In this document: positions 37,777 through 48,443 of the stretch, piece by piece | Position numbering within the stretch: the stretch's first letter is position 1 | How the letters are laid out: each line of letters begins with the position of its first letter | From: Neoalteromonas flava | GTDB taxonomy: Bacteria; Pseudomonadota; Gammaproteobacteria; Enterobacterales; Alteromonadaceae | Direction of reading: 5' to 3' | DNA length: 64,000 nt | Assembly: GCF_002807685.1 (NCBI RefSeq) | Contig: NZ_PEAX01000003.1 | Span: 807,777 to 871,776 of the forward strand | Made by a program: the position numbers and the translations under genes | Notes under the pieces: model-generated | Databases searched by the model: none | What the model was told of the DNA's origin: nothing | What the model saw: the letters and a program-made list of their open reading frames with translations, nothing else

Positions 37777-39150
37777 ATGATTAGTGTTTTTGATATGTTT
37801 AGTATTGGTATTGGCCCTTCAAGTTCGCATACTGTGGGTCCAATGCGTGCGGCAAATCAATTTATACAAACACTAATCAATAGCGGTGTTTTACCCCAAA
37901 CTGATCGCATCGTAACCGAACTATATGGTTCGTTAGGACAGACTGGCAAAGGTCACGGTACCGGGAAAGCGGTAATTCTTGGCCTGCATGGCGAGACTCC
38001 TGAAAGTATTCCGGTAGAAAGCATTGATCAATTACTGGAAAACGTGGAAAAAACGCAACAATTACCCGTAACAACAGAACATACCGTTGCCTTTCCGAGA
38101 GACGGTGCGATCATCTTTCATCGTCGCAAAACCCTACCCTTACATGCTAATGGAATGACAATATTCGCTTATAAGGGTGAAACATTGCTGCACAAGCAAA
38201 CCTATTACAGTATTGGTGGCGGTTTTATTGTTACTGAAGAAGAGTTTGTCGACGCTAAGAAAGCCGCGATTGAGCTGCACGACACACCAGTACCCTACCC
38301 ATTTAGCACAGCTGAAGAATTGGTTAAGCAGGCTAAAACCAATGGTATCTCTATTAGCTCGCTTATGTGGCGAAATGAGATGGTGCATGCTTCCAAGGAA
38401 GAGGTTCAGGATAAACTCGCGAATATTTGGCAGGTAATGCAAGCCTGCATTAAACGCGGCATTGAAACTGAAGGAATTTTACCCGGCGGCTTGAAAGTGT
38501 TGCGCCGCGCGCCAGGTTTGTATCGCCGTTTAAAGAATGAAAAGTCGAGTGACCCCATGCAAGCAATGGATTGGGTCAACTTGTTTGCTCTGGCTGTGAA
38601 TGAAGAAAATGCTGCAGGCGGTCGTGTAGTTACAGCCCCAACCAATGGTGCGGCTGGAATATTACCGGCCGTGCTAAGCTACTATGATAAATTTGTCCAA
38701 CCGGTTGATGATGAAACCGCAACTCGCTATCTATTAACCGCTGCAGCAATTGGTATTTTGTATAAAAAGAATGCTTCAATCTCCGGCGCCGAGGTTGGCT
38801 GTCAGGGCGAAGTCGGCGTTGCGTGCTCAATGGCAGCAGGAGCATTAACAGAAATCCTTGGTGGTTCCGTTGATGCAGTAGAGAATGCGGCAGAGATTGG
38901 TATGGAGCATAATCTAGGCCTTACCTGTGATCCTGTCGGTGGATTAGTTCAGGTGCCCTGTATTGAACGCAATGCAATGGGAGCAATAAAAGCCATCAAC
39001 GCATCACGCCTAGCGGTACGAGGCTCAGGTGAACATAAGGTATCATTAGACAAAGTGATAAAAACCATGCGTGACACTGGCAATGATATGAAAACCAAAT
39101 ACAAAGAGACAGCGCGCGGTGGACTCGCCGTTAACATTATCGAATGTTAA
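37777..39150 (+). CDS. sdaA: L-serine ammonia-lyase (iron-sulfur dependent)
   Basis: Deaminates L-serine to pyruvate using a [4Fe-4S] cluster. The product, 457 residues from ATG 37777, starts [20 protein letters not shown] like E. coli SdaA/SdaB; the GTG one codon earlier adds a residue and is not needed. Conserved parts are [53 protein letters not shown] and [12 protein letters not shown]-terminal cysteines fit cluster ligands. The gene is convergent with cysB and carries no visible terminator. Confidence 0.94.
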   Translation: MISVFDMFSIGIGPSSSHTVGPMRAANQFIQTLINSGVLPQTDRIVTELYGSLGQTGKGHGTGKAVILGLHGETPESIPVESIDQLLENVEKTQQLPVTTEHTVAFPRDGAIIFHRRKTLPLHANGMTIFAYKGETLLHKQTYYSIGGGFIVTEEEFVDAKKAAIELHDTPVPYPFSTAEELVKQAKTNGISISSLMWRNEMVHASKEEVQDKLANIWQVMQACIKRGIETEGILPGGLKVLRRAPGLYRRLKNEKSSDPMQAMDWVNLFALAVNEENAAGGRVVTAPTNGAAGILPAVLSYYDKFVQPVDDETATRYLLTAAAIGILYKKNASISGAEVGCQGEVGVACSMAAGALTEILGGSVDAVENAAEIGMEHNLGLTCDPVGGLVQVPCIERNAMGAIKAINASRLAVRGSGEHKVSLDKVIKTMRDTGNDMKTKYKETARGGLAVNIIEC

Positions 39151-39259
39151 TTAGTAGTTGATATACGTACGCTTTTTACGCGCAGCGAGCGCCCATATGC
39201 ATTTAAGTGCGCAAGTATGCCAGCAAAAGACGGCGGATATGCCACTCGACAAGCTACGT

Positions 39260-40246
<987 letters not shown>

Positions 40247-40415
40247 TTAATTCGAATGTTTAAAGTGGCGAGCATTGCTGGCTATGCTGTTAGCATCAAG
40301 AAAACAACGCAAGTTTTGATTGTAGATAAAAATGGTCGCTTTATGCAAAAAAATTAGGCAAACAGTTCAAGATCAAAGATACTAGAATAAGCAAAAGTTG
40401 CTACAAGGGCTTAAC

Positions 40416-41099
40416 ATGACAAAAGAAATCGACTTTTCTTCAGTACTCGCAGCCGCTGTCCACGACATGAAAAATTCACTGAATCTGTTGATCCAAACCT
40501 TGGAATCTATGGATGATGTTATTCCAGCGGAAAACCCCGACGCGCGCGAATATTTATCCCAAGTGCACTACGAAGCAGCGCGTTTAAACACCGGTCTGGT
40601 TCAAATGCTCTCCCTTTATCGCGCTGAATTAAACGGACTACCCATAAATGTTGATGAACACATTGTCGACGATGTGATCACTGAATTAATGGGCGCAAAT
40701 CATTCATATGGGCAACAGCGTGGTATTGAAATTACTGCCGAATTTGATGAAACGCTCAGTTGGTTTTTTGATAAGGATCTTATCTATTTATTGTTGAACG
40801 ATGTATTGATTAACGCGATGCGCTACGGAAACAAACAAATTCATTTATCAGCAGCTGTGGTCGATAATAGACTTGTAGTGACGATTGAAGATGATGGTGA
40901 CGGATACCCTGAACATATGCTAGAACAGAGCCATTCTGATCTCGCAGAAGTCAATGTCAGTCAGGGGCGAACCGGCCTGGGTATTTTCTTCGCACGTCTT
41001 ATAGCGCATGCACACACCAACCAGGGGCAACGTGGTGAAATAACACTAAGTAATGGTGGGCGTTTCGGGGGTAGTGTATTTCAAGTTAAATTGCCCTAA
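40416..41099 (+). CDS. Soluble histidine kinase without a sensor domain
   Basis: A 227-residue cytosolic kinase. H16 in AAVHDMKNSLNLL is the phosphate-accepting His of a short dimerisation helix, then the HATPase fold with NDVLINAMRYG (N box), DDGDGYP (G1) and GRTGLGIFFARLI (G2). No transmembrane or sensor domain exists. The open frame begins with TTG at 40398, but ATG 40416 has AAGGG at six bases. It may pair with the receiver-TPR protein at 49050, which is the only unpaired receiver in the window; that link is inference. A conserved membrane-anchored protein gene follows. Confidence 0.85.
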   Translation: MTKEIDFSSVLAAAVHDMKNSLNLLIQTLESMDDVIPAENPDAREYLSQVHYEAARLNTGLVQMLSLYRAELNGLPINVDEHIVDDVITELMGANHSYGQQRGIEITAEFDETLSWFFDKDLIYLLLNDVLINAMRYGNKQIHLSAAVVDNRLVVTIEDDGDGYPEHMLEQSHSDLAEVNVSQGRTGLGIFFARLIAHAHTNQGQRGEITLSNGGRFGGSVFQVKLP

Positions 41100-41161
41100 A
41101 CTGTCAAACGAGAATAACAAAGCGCAATTATGTGCACTAAATAAATGAAGTACGAGAGCCT

Positions 41162-41929
41162 ATGACGTTCGGAATAATAGTCGGATTAATTGTAACGTTG
41201 GTCGTTATCGCGATAGTGATTAACGCATTCCAGCAACACAAAGCCAAAATTGAAGCGGAAAAGCGCAGTGAAATAGCGAAACAGAAAGCTATTATTGATG
41301 AAACTGAAAACGTGCTTATGGCAGCCGGCCAGTTTCCTATCTCGCCGAAACTCGTATGGGTCATGCAACAACGGGTACAAAATGCATTGCGGATCATGCT
41401 TGAGTTAAACCCCAGCATGCCTGAGATACGCCAACGTGTTAAGGATGCAGAAGCTCGAGTGCAAGCTATTGATCTTAATGCTTCAACGCCCGATCAAAGT
41501 GGATTTACCCTGCCAGATAACGATAAATTGATCATTCAAATGATCCAGGCAATTAAAAAACTGCGGGTGCTATTACGCAGCGAACATAGTAAAGGTAAAG
41601 TCGATACCCAAATGTACATGCATGAAGACCGCACGCTTGAGCGCTTGCAGCTCCGTGTTAACGTCGAAACATTGGCTCGCCGGGGAAAAGCTGCACTATC
41701 TTCTAATATGCTCGGCTCCGCACGCCAATATTTTGAGAAGGCAATTGGTGCATTAGAAGCACAAACCCAACCAGATGAATACATGCAACATCGACATGCT
41801 GAACTGTCTGAAATGTTGCGAGAAATTCAAGATAACCTGAAGAACGTCAATGCTCAGGACCGAGCGAAGAAGAAAGAACAAGAGCGCGATGATCTCGATG
41901 AACTGTTCGCTCCCAAGAAAAAGTGGTAA
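41162..41929 (+). CDS. Membrane-anchored coiled-coil protein of unknown function
   Basis: A 255-residue protein with one N-terminal transmembrane helix (FGIIVGLIVTLVVIAIVINA) and a long, charged helical body with likely coiled coil (HKAKIEAEKRSEIAKQKA) and a TPR-like middle (GKAALSSNMLGSARQYFEKA). The tail is Lys/Glu/Asp-rich (RAKKKEQERDDLDELFAPKK). I recognise no named family. It follows the soluble histidine kinase on the same strand and ends two bases before the convergent LysR gene. Confidence 0.75.
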   Translation: MTFGIIVGLIVTLVVIAIVINAFQQHKAKIEAEKRSEIAKQKAIIDETENVLMAAGQFPISPKLVWVMQQRVQNALRIMLELNPSMPEIRQRVKDAEARVQAIDLNASTPDQSGFTLPDNDKLIIQMIQAIKKLRVLLRSEHSKGKVDTQMYMHEDRTLERLQLRVNVETLARRGKAALSSNMLGSARQYFEKAIGALEAQTQPDEYMQHRHAELSEMLREIQDNLKNVNAQDRAKKKEQERDDLDELFAPKKKW

Positions 41930-41930
41930 T

Positions 41931-42818
41931 TCACGTAGTTCGCTGATTTTTAACCGCTAACCAGAAAGTCTGTGCAGGCACTGATAGAGTGCCGCGCTTG
42001 GCTTTTAACATGCCAACGGGTCTAACCAGCAAATCCTCCTCCAGCTCAATACAGACTAATCCTTTTGCCAACATTTGCCGACGACAAAGCATTGGCACCA
42101 CGGATACTCCCATTCCGGTGGTAACCAGTTGCCCAACAGTGCTCAATTGATTGGCTTCAGCGATTAAGTTAATCGGGAGGTTTAAACGGTCTGCGACTTC
42201 CTGCAACCACAAGCGTACACTAGAGTCTCGGTTCATGGCGATAAAGGGCTGCTGCAATATTGTCGCCCAGCTAAGAGATTTACGCGACGCTAATGAATGT
42301 TCAGCGGATACGATCGCAATAAATTTGTCCTCAAACAAAGGTTCAAAGATAAGCCCTTCTTCATGCTCAGGTTCAAAACTAAACCCTATTTCAGTGCGCC
42401 CAGACAGCACGCAATCAATTACTGATTCCATGACTACATCAAGAATGCGGAATCGAATATTTGGAAAGTCACGGTTAAATTGCTTTATGAGTGGCGGCAG
42501 AGCACCCTCAGCAAAGGATGGCATGGCCGCAACAGTTAAACTCCCCTGCTTTACTGCAAACAAACGTTGTATATCCAGTAGTACATTGTCACAGTCAACA
42601 CATAAACGTTTCGCTGCAGGCAAAAAAGTTTTACCTTCACTGGTTAAACTAACAGTTCGCGTCGTGCGCGCAAATAGCCTCCCCCCTAGCGACTCTTCAA
42701 GTCTTTTAATGCTACTAGAAAGTGCTGGTTGCGTTATATGTAGCTTATCTGCTGCCTCTGCGAAGGTTTTAGAGTCGGCCAAAGTTATAAAGGCCTGTAA
42801 GGTCTTAAGGTTAAGCAT
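41931..42818 (-). CDS. LysR family transcriptional regulator
   Basis: A 295-residue LysR regulator: HTH in LQAFITLADSKTFAEAADKL then HITQPALSSSIKRLEE, followed by a typical effector domain (GSLTVAAMPSFAEGALPPL). It starts at ATG 42818; the preceding TTG codon is ignored. The gene is divergent from scoAB across about 250 bases that contain a long inverted repeat, so scoAB is the likely target. The inducer is unknown. Confidence 0.88.
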   Translation of the reverse strand: MLNLKTLQAFITLADSKTFAEAADKLHITQPALSSSIKRLEESLGGRLFARTTRTVSLTSEGKTFLPAAKRLCVDCDNVLLDIQRLFAVKQGSLTVAAMPSFAEGALPPLIKQFNRDFPNIRFRILDVVMESVIDCVLSGRTEIGFSFEPEHEEGLIFEPLFEDKFIAIVSAEHSLASRKSLSWATILQQPFIAMNRDSSVRLWLQEVADRLNLPINLIAEANQLSTVGQLVTTGMGVSVVPMLCRRQMLAKGLVCIELEEDLLVRPVGMLKAKRGTLSVPAQTFWLAVKNQRTT

Positions 42819-42893
42819 CAATTAAATACTCTAACGATGATGTAATCTGGAATCTCAGCGTTTTATTAGGTGGTAAACCAACGTTGTAATTTC

Positions 42894-42930
42894 AACCAAT
42901 AGTCGCACTTTTCGTCGTCTACTATTGGTT
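42894..42930. promoter_or_regulatory. Inverted repeat between LysR gene and scoAB (candidate operator)
   Basis: Perfect 10-base arms AACCAATAGT (42894-42903) and ACTATTGGTT (42921-42930) are separated by 17 bases. A smaller palindrome CAACGTTG lies at 42879-42886. The position in a divergent LysR/target region suits a regulator site. Confidence 0.5.
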
Positions 42931-43066
42931 CACACCGCAGTAAAATGGATATTAAGCGGAACTAACATTAGTCATCTATTAATAGATATTTTTTATTAAT
43001 TGAGACATTAATGTAATTTCACTTTGTTAACAAGCTGTTTAATACTAACGGTCTTATTAACAACTA

Positions 43067-43777
43067 ATGAGTACCCACATGGCAGGATTTAACAAAGTAG
43101 TCACTAGCTACGCCGAAGCAATGCAAGGCCTTACCGATAACATGACCGTTATCGCAGGCGGCTTCGGCTTGTGTGGCATCCCAGAAGGTCTAATCGCAGA
43201 AATAAAGCGATTGGGCGTTAAAGGCCTTACCGTCGTTTCTAATAACTGTGGTGTTGACGATTTTGGTTTAGGGATACTTCTGGAAGACAAGCAGATAAAA
43301 AAAATGGTGTCTTCTTATGTTGGAGAGAACGCCTTGTTTGAACAGCAGCTACTAAATGGTGAACTGGAAGTTGAATTAACGCCACAAGGAACACTCGCTG
43401 AAAAAATGCGTGCTGGCGGTGCCGGTATTCCTGCCTTTTATACTGCGACAGGATATGGTACCCCCGTCGGAGAAGGCAAAGAAGTAAAAGAATTTAATGG
43501 TCGCCCCTACATACTTGAAGAGTCGATAACTGGCGACTTTGCCATTGTTCGTGCTTGGAAAGCCGACCGGTATGGTAACTGTGTCTATCGTCATACCGCC
43601 CAGAACTTCAATCCAATGGCAGCTACAGCTGGTAAGATTACGGTTGTGGAAGCCGAAGAAATTGTAGAGCCAGGCGAATTAGAACCAGCCCAGATTCATA
43701 CGCCAGGTATTTATGTGCAACGCGTGATCAAAGGTGTATTTGAAAAACGCATCGAACGTCGCGTTTTAGCTAAGTAG
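43067..43777 (+). CDS. scoA: Succinyl-CoA:3-ketoacid CoA-transferase subunit A
   Basis: Subunit A of a family I CoA transferase that activates acetoacetate with CoA from succinyl-CoA. The 236-residue chain has [13 protein letters not shown], the [13 protein letters not shown] segment, [15 protein letters not shown] and the [14 protein letters not shown] strand. Subunit B follows after 11 bases. Either ATG 43067 or 43079 could start it; neither has a strong ribosome-binding site. Gene order and neighbouring LysR regulator suggest a small acetoacetate-use operon, also fitting the end products of leucine breakdown from bkd. Confidence 0.93.
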   Translation: MSTHMAGFNKVVTSYAEAMQGLTDNMTVIAGGFGLCGIPEGLIAEIKRLGVKGLTVVSNNCGVDDFGLGILLEDKQIKKMVSSYVGENALFEQQLLNGELEVELTPQGTLAEKMRAGGAGIPAFYTATGYGTPVGEGKEVKEFNGRPYILEESITGDFAIVRAWKADRYGNCVYRHTAQNFNPMAATAGKITVVEAEEIVEPGELEPAQIHTPGIYVQRVIKGVFEKRIERRVLAK

Positions 43778-43788
43778 GAGAATCAACT

Positions 43789-44445
43789 ATGGCATTAACC
43801 AGAGATCAAATTGCTATGCGCGTTGCCAGTGAGTTTAAAGACGGTGATTATGTCAATCTTGGCATTGGTATACCGACGCTTGCTGCCAACTATGTTCCAA
43901 AGGACATTGCGGTTATGTTGCAATCGGAAAATGGCTTGTTAGGTATGGGCCCTTACCCAACTGAAGAGCAAGTCGACGCTGATATGATCAACGCTGGAAA
44001 AGAGACAGTGACAGCAATTCAGGGGGCGTCAATTTTCAGTTCAGCCGAGAGTTTCGCGATGATCCGTGGCGGTCATGTTGACTTTACTGTACTGGGCGCA
44101 TTTGAAGTTGATGTTCACGGAAATATCGCATCATGGATGATCCCCAATAAGTTAGTTAAGGGCATGGGCGGAGCAATGGACCTAGTTGCTGGTGCGAAGA
44201 ACATTATTGTAACGATGACTCATGCTGATAAACACGGGAACTCGAAGCTATTGAGTGAGTGCACATTGCCATTAACAGGAGTCAATTGCATTACTCGGAT
44301 AATCACTGACTTAGCAGTGCTTAAGGTGGCTGATGGTGCGTTCCACCTGACTGAGCGGGCGCCTGGCGTTAGTATTGATGAAATAAAAGCGAAAACAGCA
44401 GGTAAATTAGTGATACCCGATCACGTGCCTGAAATGCAGTTTTAA
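43789..44445 (+). CDS. scoB: Succinyl-CoA:3-ketoacid CoA-transferase subunit B
   Basis: Catalytic subunit of the transferase. The 218-residue product has the active-site Glu E47 in [22 protein letters not shown] upstream and the [15 protein letters not shown] strand. It begins with [21 protein letters not shown] lies a few bases before the ATG in the short gap after scoA. A long hairpin lies shortly downstream of its stop. Confidence 0.94.
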   Translation: MALTRDQIAMRVASEFKDGDYVNLGIGIPTLAANYVPKDIAVMLQSENGLLGMGPYPTEEQVDADMINAGKETVTAIQGASIFSSAESFAMIRGGHVDFTVLGAFEVDVHGNIASWMIPNKLVKGMGGAMDLVAGAKNIIVTMTHADKHGNSKLLSECTLPLTGVNCITRIITDLAVLKVADGAFHLTERAPGVSIDEIKAKTAGKLVIPDHVPEMQF

Positions 44446-44464
44446 TCGCCAATAAAACTATCAT

Positions 44465-44494
44465 ATAGACCACGTGAACCTTCACGTGGTCTAT
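44465..44494. terminator. Perfect 14-bp hairpin after scoB
   Basis: ATAGACCACGTGAA (44465-44478) and TTCACGTGGTCTAT (44481-44494) are exact complements with CC between them. No T-run follows on plus; a weak one exists on minus. It may protect the 3' end of the scoAB mRNA, act as a weak terminator, or bind a protein. Confidence 0.5.
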
Positions 44495-44592
44495 GGGTTG
44501 AACTTGCTGTAAACATACACCAACAACTCGTTATTACTATCGTTTTTACTCACAATCAGCGATAATGCCAGCATTCACATGAGGGCATGCAC

Positions 44593-45933
44593 TTGTTATT
44601 TTCTGACCTACCTTTAGATCACCGTTTATTAAAATCACTCGAAAGTAAAAAATTAACCGAGTTAACTGAGATCCAAAGTCGGGTTATTGCCCCTGCCCTT
44701 AAAGGCAATGATATCATTGCATCTTCGAAAACAGGCTCCGGGAAAACGTTGGCGTTTCTTGTTCCTACTGTGCAACGATTGTTGCGAAACAGAGCCTTAA
44801 GTAAACAGGATCCCCGCGTACTGATCCTTGCCCCAACGCGAGAATTGGCCAAACAAGTATTCAGTGAAGCTAAATGGTTGACCGCTGGCTTACCGATAAA
44901 TTGCCAACTCATTGTCGGCGGTGAGAACTACAATGATCAAATCAAAACATTGCGCAAATCACCGCATATTATCGTTGGTACAGCTGGGAGAATCGCTGAT
45001 CATCTAGAAAGTCGCTCTTTCTTTATCAATGGTTTAGAGCTATTAATCCTTGATGAAGCGGACCGCATGCTCGACTTGGGCTTTCATCAACAATTGCTTT
45101 TGATCGATCGCTTCGCCGACCATCGCAAGCGGCAAACGATGATGTTTTCCGCCACCATTGGCGAACTGGCAGTCGACAAACTAGCGCAGAAATTACTGAA
45201 TGCGCCAAGTAAAATTGTGGTTGGTAGTGCGACAGAGCAACACGCTGACATTCAGCAGAATTATATCTTTGCTGACTCAGTAGAGCACAAAGAACAGCTA
45301 CTCATGCACGCACTAAAACAGCATCCACATGACCAAGCAATTACATTTGTCGCCACCCGAGAAGACACTGAGCGCCTCGCCAAGGAATTGAATACACAAG
45401 GGTTTGACGCTGTAGCCTTAAACGCTGAGTTAGCACAAAATCAACGTGCCAATGTAATGAACGCATTTTCTCGCGGGCAGCATACGATATTGGTTTGTAC
45501 AGACGTCGCCAGCCGCGGATTGGATTTACCCCGTGTGGAATTAGTGATCAACTTTGATTTACCCAAACACCCAGAAGAATATATTCACCGTATCGGCCGT
45601 ACAGGTCGAGCGGGTCGCTCGGGAGAGAGTTTATCATTTGTTGGACCAAGAGATTGGCGAAGTTTCACTGCTATAAGAGCGTTGTTGGACTATGAAATCG
45701 CTAAGCTTGAATATGTTGAGTTAACAGCAGAATTCAAAGGCTATGATTTACAGCAACGTAAACCTGCAGACAGTCATAAAAAGCGCAAAAAGTCATCCAC
45801 TCAACCAACGCAACGCAATACAGCCAAAAAGCAAAAGCGAGTCAATAGTATGTTGGGCAAGGAAATTGGTGATGCACCGTTGAAACGTAAACCTAAATCA
45901 TCCCTTCCCGTAGATAGTGATCCAAACGAGTAA
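44593..45933 (+). CDS. DEAD-box RNA helicase
   Basis: A 447-residue helicase with all core motifs: Q motif region ELTEIQSRVIAP, Walker A SSKTGSGKT, APTRELA, DEADRMLDLGFH, motif III SAT, and HRIGRTGRAGRSG. The tail is basic (DSHKKRKKSSTQP and QRNTAKKQKRVN), as in helicases that bind rRNA or mRNA. TTG 44593 gives MLFSDLPLD, a family-like start with GAGGG seven bases upstream; ATG 44587 lies directly against the GAGGG. It is most like SrmB/RhlE-type proteins; the exact role in ribosome assembly or decay cannot be told. Confidence 0.88.
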   Translation: MLFSDLPLDHRLLKSLESKKLTELTEIQSRVIAPALKGNDIIASSKTGSGKTLAFLVPTVQRLLRNRALSKQDPRVLILAPTRELAKQVFSEAKWLTAGLPINCQLIVGGENYNDQIKTLRKSPHIIVGTAGRIADHLESRSFFINGLELLILDEADRMLDLGFHQQLLLIDRFADHRKRQTMMFSATIGELAVDKLAQKLLNAPSKIVVGSATEQHADIQQNYIFADSVEHKEQLLMHALKQHPHDQAITFVATREDTERLAKELNTQGFDAVALNAELAQNQRANVMNAFSRGQHTILVCTDVASRGLDLPRVELVINFDLPKHPEEYIHRIGRTGRAGRSGESLSFVGPRDWRSFTAIRALLDYEIAKLEYVELTAEFKGYDLQQRKPADSHKKRKKSSTQPTQRNTAKKQKRVNSMLGKEIGDAPLKRKPKSSLPVDSDPNE

Positions 45934-45966
45934 GTCAATCCTTTGACCTACTGCTCCCTTGTTTGG

Positions 45967-46824
45967 TTATTTCAGTGGTAGATAGATATCAGTCAGTAAG
46001 TCGTGCTCATCGACCTCGAATACAAAGTTTAAATATTCAAATACAATCGGATGATTCCCCGGCTCTTCATTGTTTTGTGGTAACCACGTATCAAACAAAT
46101 ACCATATTTTTTCATTTAATCCTGCATGACTTCCTTGATGCTGCAGCACCGCATAACGTCCAGCTGCAATAGCACCATTTTTTACCCCATAGCGATTATC
46201 AGGTATTGAGCTTGTTACTGAACCACACACATCCCAGCGGAATTCATCTGCCGGAGTCGTTTCTGGATCACTGTAAGGGATCCCAAATGTGCGACTTTGT
46301 TTTACTGGGGATAGGCCGGATTCTTTTCTCCATTCGATAAATTTACCCGCAGTCTGTAATACCGTCTGCGGTGAACCTAAGTGAGTTAAATACGCAATGG
46401 GTATCGTGTCAATTTGCTTAATTGCAACGTTCATATTATGCCTCGTTGTAGTAGGTCTTGGCTGCATATGTAAGCGCTGATGCCAATTAGCCCAATTGGG
46501 ATCTTGTCTAAATACGCTAGGAAGTTCTCCTACCTCGCGTTGAAACGCCCGGGTAAATGCTTCTGCGCTATCAAAGCCTGCTTCAAAACCGATTTCTAAA
46601 AGATTGAGTTGTTTTTCGAAGGCGATTCGAAATGACGCCCTACGGAGCCGAAGCAAAAGTATGTACCTGGTTAGACTCAAGCCCGTGTGGGCTTTAAACG
46701 CGCGATGAAAATGAAACTTTGAGTAGCAAGCAAATTCACTGAGCGAATCAAGTGAATGAGAAACATCGAGATTGTTGGCAATAAAATCACAGGTCTGCTG
46801 AATTCGCTGTTCCACATTGTTCAT
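45967..46824 (-). CDS. AraC-type regulator with GyrI-like effector domain
   Basis: A 285-residue protein of the Rob/SoxS-GyrI layout. The N-terminal part (about 1-105) has two AraC HTH units: LDSLSEFACYSKFHFHRAFK and IGFEAGFDSAEAFTRAFQRE. Residues from about 130 form a GyrI-like small-molecule-binding domain (IAYLTHLGSPQTVL, GAIAAGRYAVLQHQG, IVFEYLNFVFEV). Such proteins sense drugs or metabolites and control efflux or resistance genes. It converges with the helicase gene; its target is not clear. Confidence 0.88.
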   Translation of the reverse strand: MNNVEQRIQQTCDFIANNLDVSHSLDSLSEFACYSKFHFHRAFKAHTGLSLTRYILLLRLRRASFRIAFEKQLNLLEIGFEAGFDSAEAFTRAFQREVGELPSVFRQDPNWANWHQRLHMQPRPTTTRHNMNVAIKQIDTIPIAYLTHLGSPQTVLQTAGKFIEWRKESGLSPVKQSRTFGIPYSDPETTPADEFRWDVCGSVTSSIPDNRYGVKNGAIAAGRYAVLQHQGSHAGLNEKIWYLFDTWLPQNNEEPGNHPIVFEYLNFVFEVDEHDLLTDIYLPLK

Positions 46825-46925
46825 ACTAAATCACTACATTCGAAAAACTGAGGCTATGCTAGTTGATCATGGGCTGGCTTATCTTGATTGAAATTGCGCA
46901 ATTGCTTGTAGGAGCCTTAAGTGCA

Positions 46926-46950
46926 TAAAAAAAGGCGCTTTCGCGCCTTT
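46926..46950 (-). terminator. Rho-independent terminator of the EF-hand gene
   Basis: AAAGGCGC (46931-46938) and GCGCCTTT (46943-46950) with a four-base loop; on minus the stem is followed by a run of eight T, ending two bases after the stop codon. Confidence 0.88.
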
Positions 46951-46951
46951 C

Positions 46952-47197
46952 TTAGTATTCCCACCAACCTTCTTGCCACCAATCAAGAAACTCCGCGAAA
47001 TCGATAAACCCATCATGATTGTCATCGATCAGGTCAAATCCCTCTTTCACATGACTGGCCTTGGTTTTAGGCGATATAACCGTTAATAACTCGATAAATT
47101 CGGGTAAATCGATCTGACCATTGTTATCTTTATCGAAGAATTCGAACTCTTTCCGAATTTCTTCAACTTGTTCTGGGGACAATTGTTTTTCTGACAT
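46952..47197 (-). CDS. Small EF-hand calcium-binding protein
   Basis: An 81-residue protein consisting almost wholly of two EF-hands: loop 1 DKDNNGQIDLPE (22-33) and loop 2 DDNHDGFIDFAE (58-69). Both have acidic residues at loop positions 1, 3, 5 and 12, so both should bind Ca2+. There is no signal peptide, and the Trp-rich end (WWQEGWWEY) is unusual. It looks like a minimal bacterial calmodulin-like protein (calerythrin/CasA direction). It lies alone with its own terminator; partners are unknown. Confidence 0.9.
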   Translation of the reverse strand: MSEKQLSPEQVEEIRKEFEFFDKDNNGQIDLPEFIELLTVISPKTKASHVKEGFDLIDDNHDGFIDFAEFLDWWQEGWWEY

Positions 47198-47299
47198 AGT
47201 ACTACTTTGACGAATTTACATTTCTGTCTTGAGTGTATCGCTGATTGGCATGAGTTGTCTACGTTTACCTTGCCGACCGACCACGCATACTGTGGTGAG

Positions 47300-47347
47300 A
47301 AAAAACACTTTTATTGCCGCATTAAGTCACATTGATTCATGCGGCAA
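47300..47347 (-). terminator. Probable terminator of trhO
   Basis: TTGCCGCAT (47314-47322) and ATGCGGCAA (47339-47347) form a 9-bp stem with a 16-base loop; on minus it is followed by ATAAAAGTGTTTTTTC. It begins about 22 bases after the trhO stop. Confidence 0.65.
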
Positions 47348-47369
47348 CAAAGCGCTAGCGTTTTCCGCT

Positions 47370-48359
47370 TTAGTACGCCTTACCCAGTGCTTGCTTTTGC
47401 GCGCGTCGCTCTGCGGCTTTTTGTTGCCTACGTTGCTTGGTCGCTATTCGAGCGTCACTACCAACATGCGCTTCATTTCTAGCCATAGCCAATTGCACTT
47501 GTTTTTCACGCTCACGGAAGCGCTCTATTTGCTCTTCTGTATGCGTACCGTAACATTTAGGACAGCTAACACCTGCCTCAAATTGCTCGCTTTGCTTATC
47601 AGCTTCAGTTATCGGCAAACGACATGCATAACATTGATCATATACACTTTTTTCTAATTGATGATTCACAGCAACGCGATTATCAAAAACGAAACAATCA
47701 CCTTCCCACAATGAGTCCTGCTGCGGTACATCTTCCAAATACTGCAGGATACCGCCTTCTAAGTGATAGACTTCTTCAAAACCCTGCTCTTTTAAGTAGG
47801 CAGTGGATTTTTCACAGCGGATCCCACCGGTGCAAAACATAGCTACTTTCTTGTGTTTATTTGGATCGAGGTTTTCCTTTACATACTGCGGAAACTCTCG
47901 AAATGATTCAGTGTTCGGATTAATCGCGTTTTTGAACGTGCCAATTTCAATTTCATAGTCATTGCGAGTATCAATCACTGTTACTTCAGGGTCTGAAATC
48001 AACGTATTCCAATCTGCTGGTTTAACGTATGTGCCTACAGTTTTGCGCGGATCGATACCTTCGACACCTAAAGTAACGATTTCTTTCTTCAATTTAACTT
48101 TGGTGCGATAAAACGGCTGATCAGAATGCAAGCTAGTTTTAAAAGAGATCGGAGCTAAGCGCGCATCGTTATTGAGCCAATCAAGTAAAGCTTGAATGTT
48201 TTCAGAAGATCCCGAAACAGTACCGTTGATCCCCTCAAGGGCTAATAGCAAGGTCCCTTTAATGTCATGTTTAAGCATCACATCAAGAAGAGGCTGACGA
48301 AGTTCTTGGTAATTATCCAGCGTTACGAACTTGTATAACGCGCATACAGTAATAGACAT
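47370..48359 (-). CDS. trhO: tRNA uridine(34) hydroxylase (rhodanese-like)
   Basis: TrhO hydroxylates U34 of tRNA with oxygen as an alternative source of ho5U for the CmoAB reaction. The 329-residue product has an N-terminal acylphosphatase-like domain ([18 protein letters not shown]), a rhodanese domain with the catalytic C176 in [11 protein letters not shown], and a C-terminal Cys-pair segment ([15 protein letters not shown]). Its tail is basic. It joins cmoA and cmoB elsewhere in this window in the same modification pathway. Confidence 0.93.
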   Translation of the reverse strand: MSITVCALYKFVTLDNYQELRQPLLDVMLKHDIKGTLLLALEGINGTVSGSSENIQALLDWLNNDARLAPISFKTSLHSDQPFYRTKVKLKKEIVTLGVEGIDPRKTVGTYVKPADWNTLISDPEVTVIDTRNDYEIEIGTFKNAINPNTESFREFPQYVKENLDPNKHKKVAMFCTGGIRCEKSTAYLKEQGFEEVYHLEGGILQYLEDVPQQDSLWEGDCFVFDNRVAVNHQLEKSVYDQCYACRLPITEADKQSEQFEAGVSCPKCYGTHTEEQIERFREREKQVQLAMARNEAHVGSDARIATKQRRQQKAAERRAQKQALGKAY

Positions 48360-48443
48360 TTAATTTTTCCTTTTGCGATTTGGAACGTAAAACCAGGGCA
48401 AAATGCGGCGCGGACTATACGCAAATGTGGTGTAAAAATCAAA

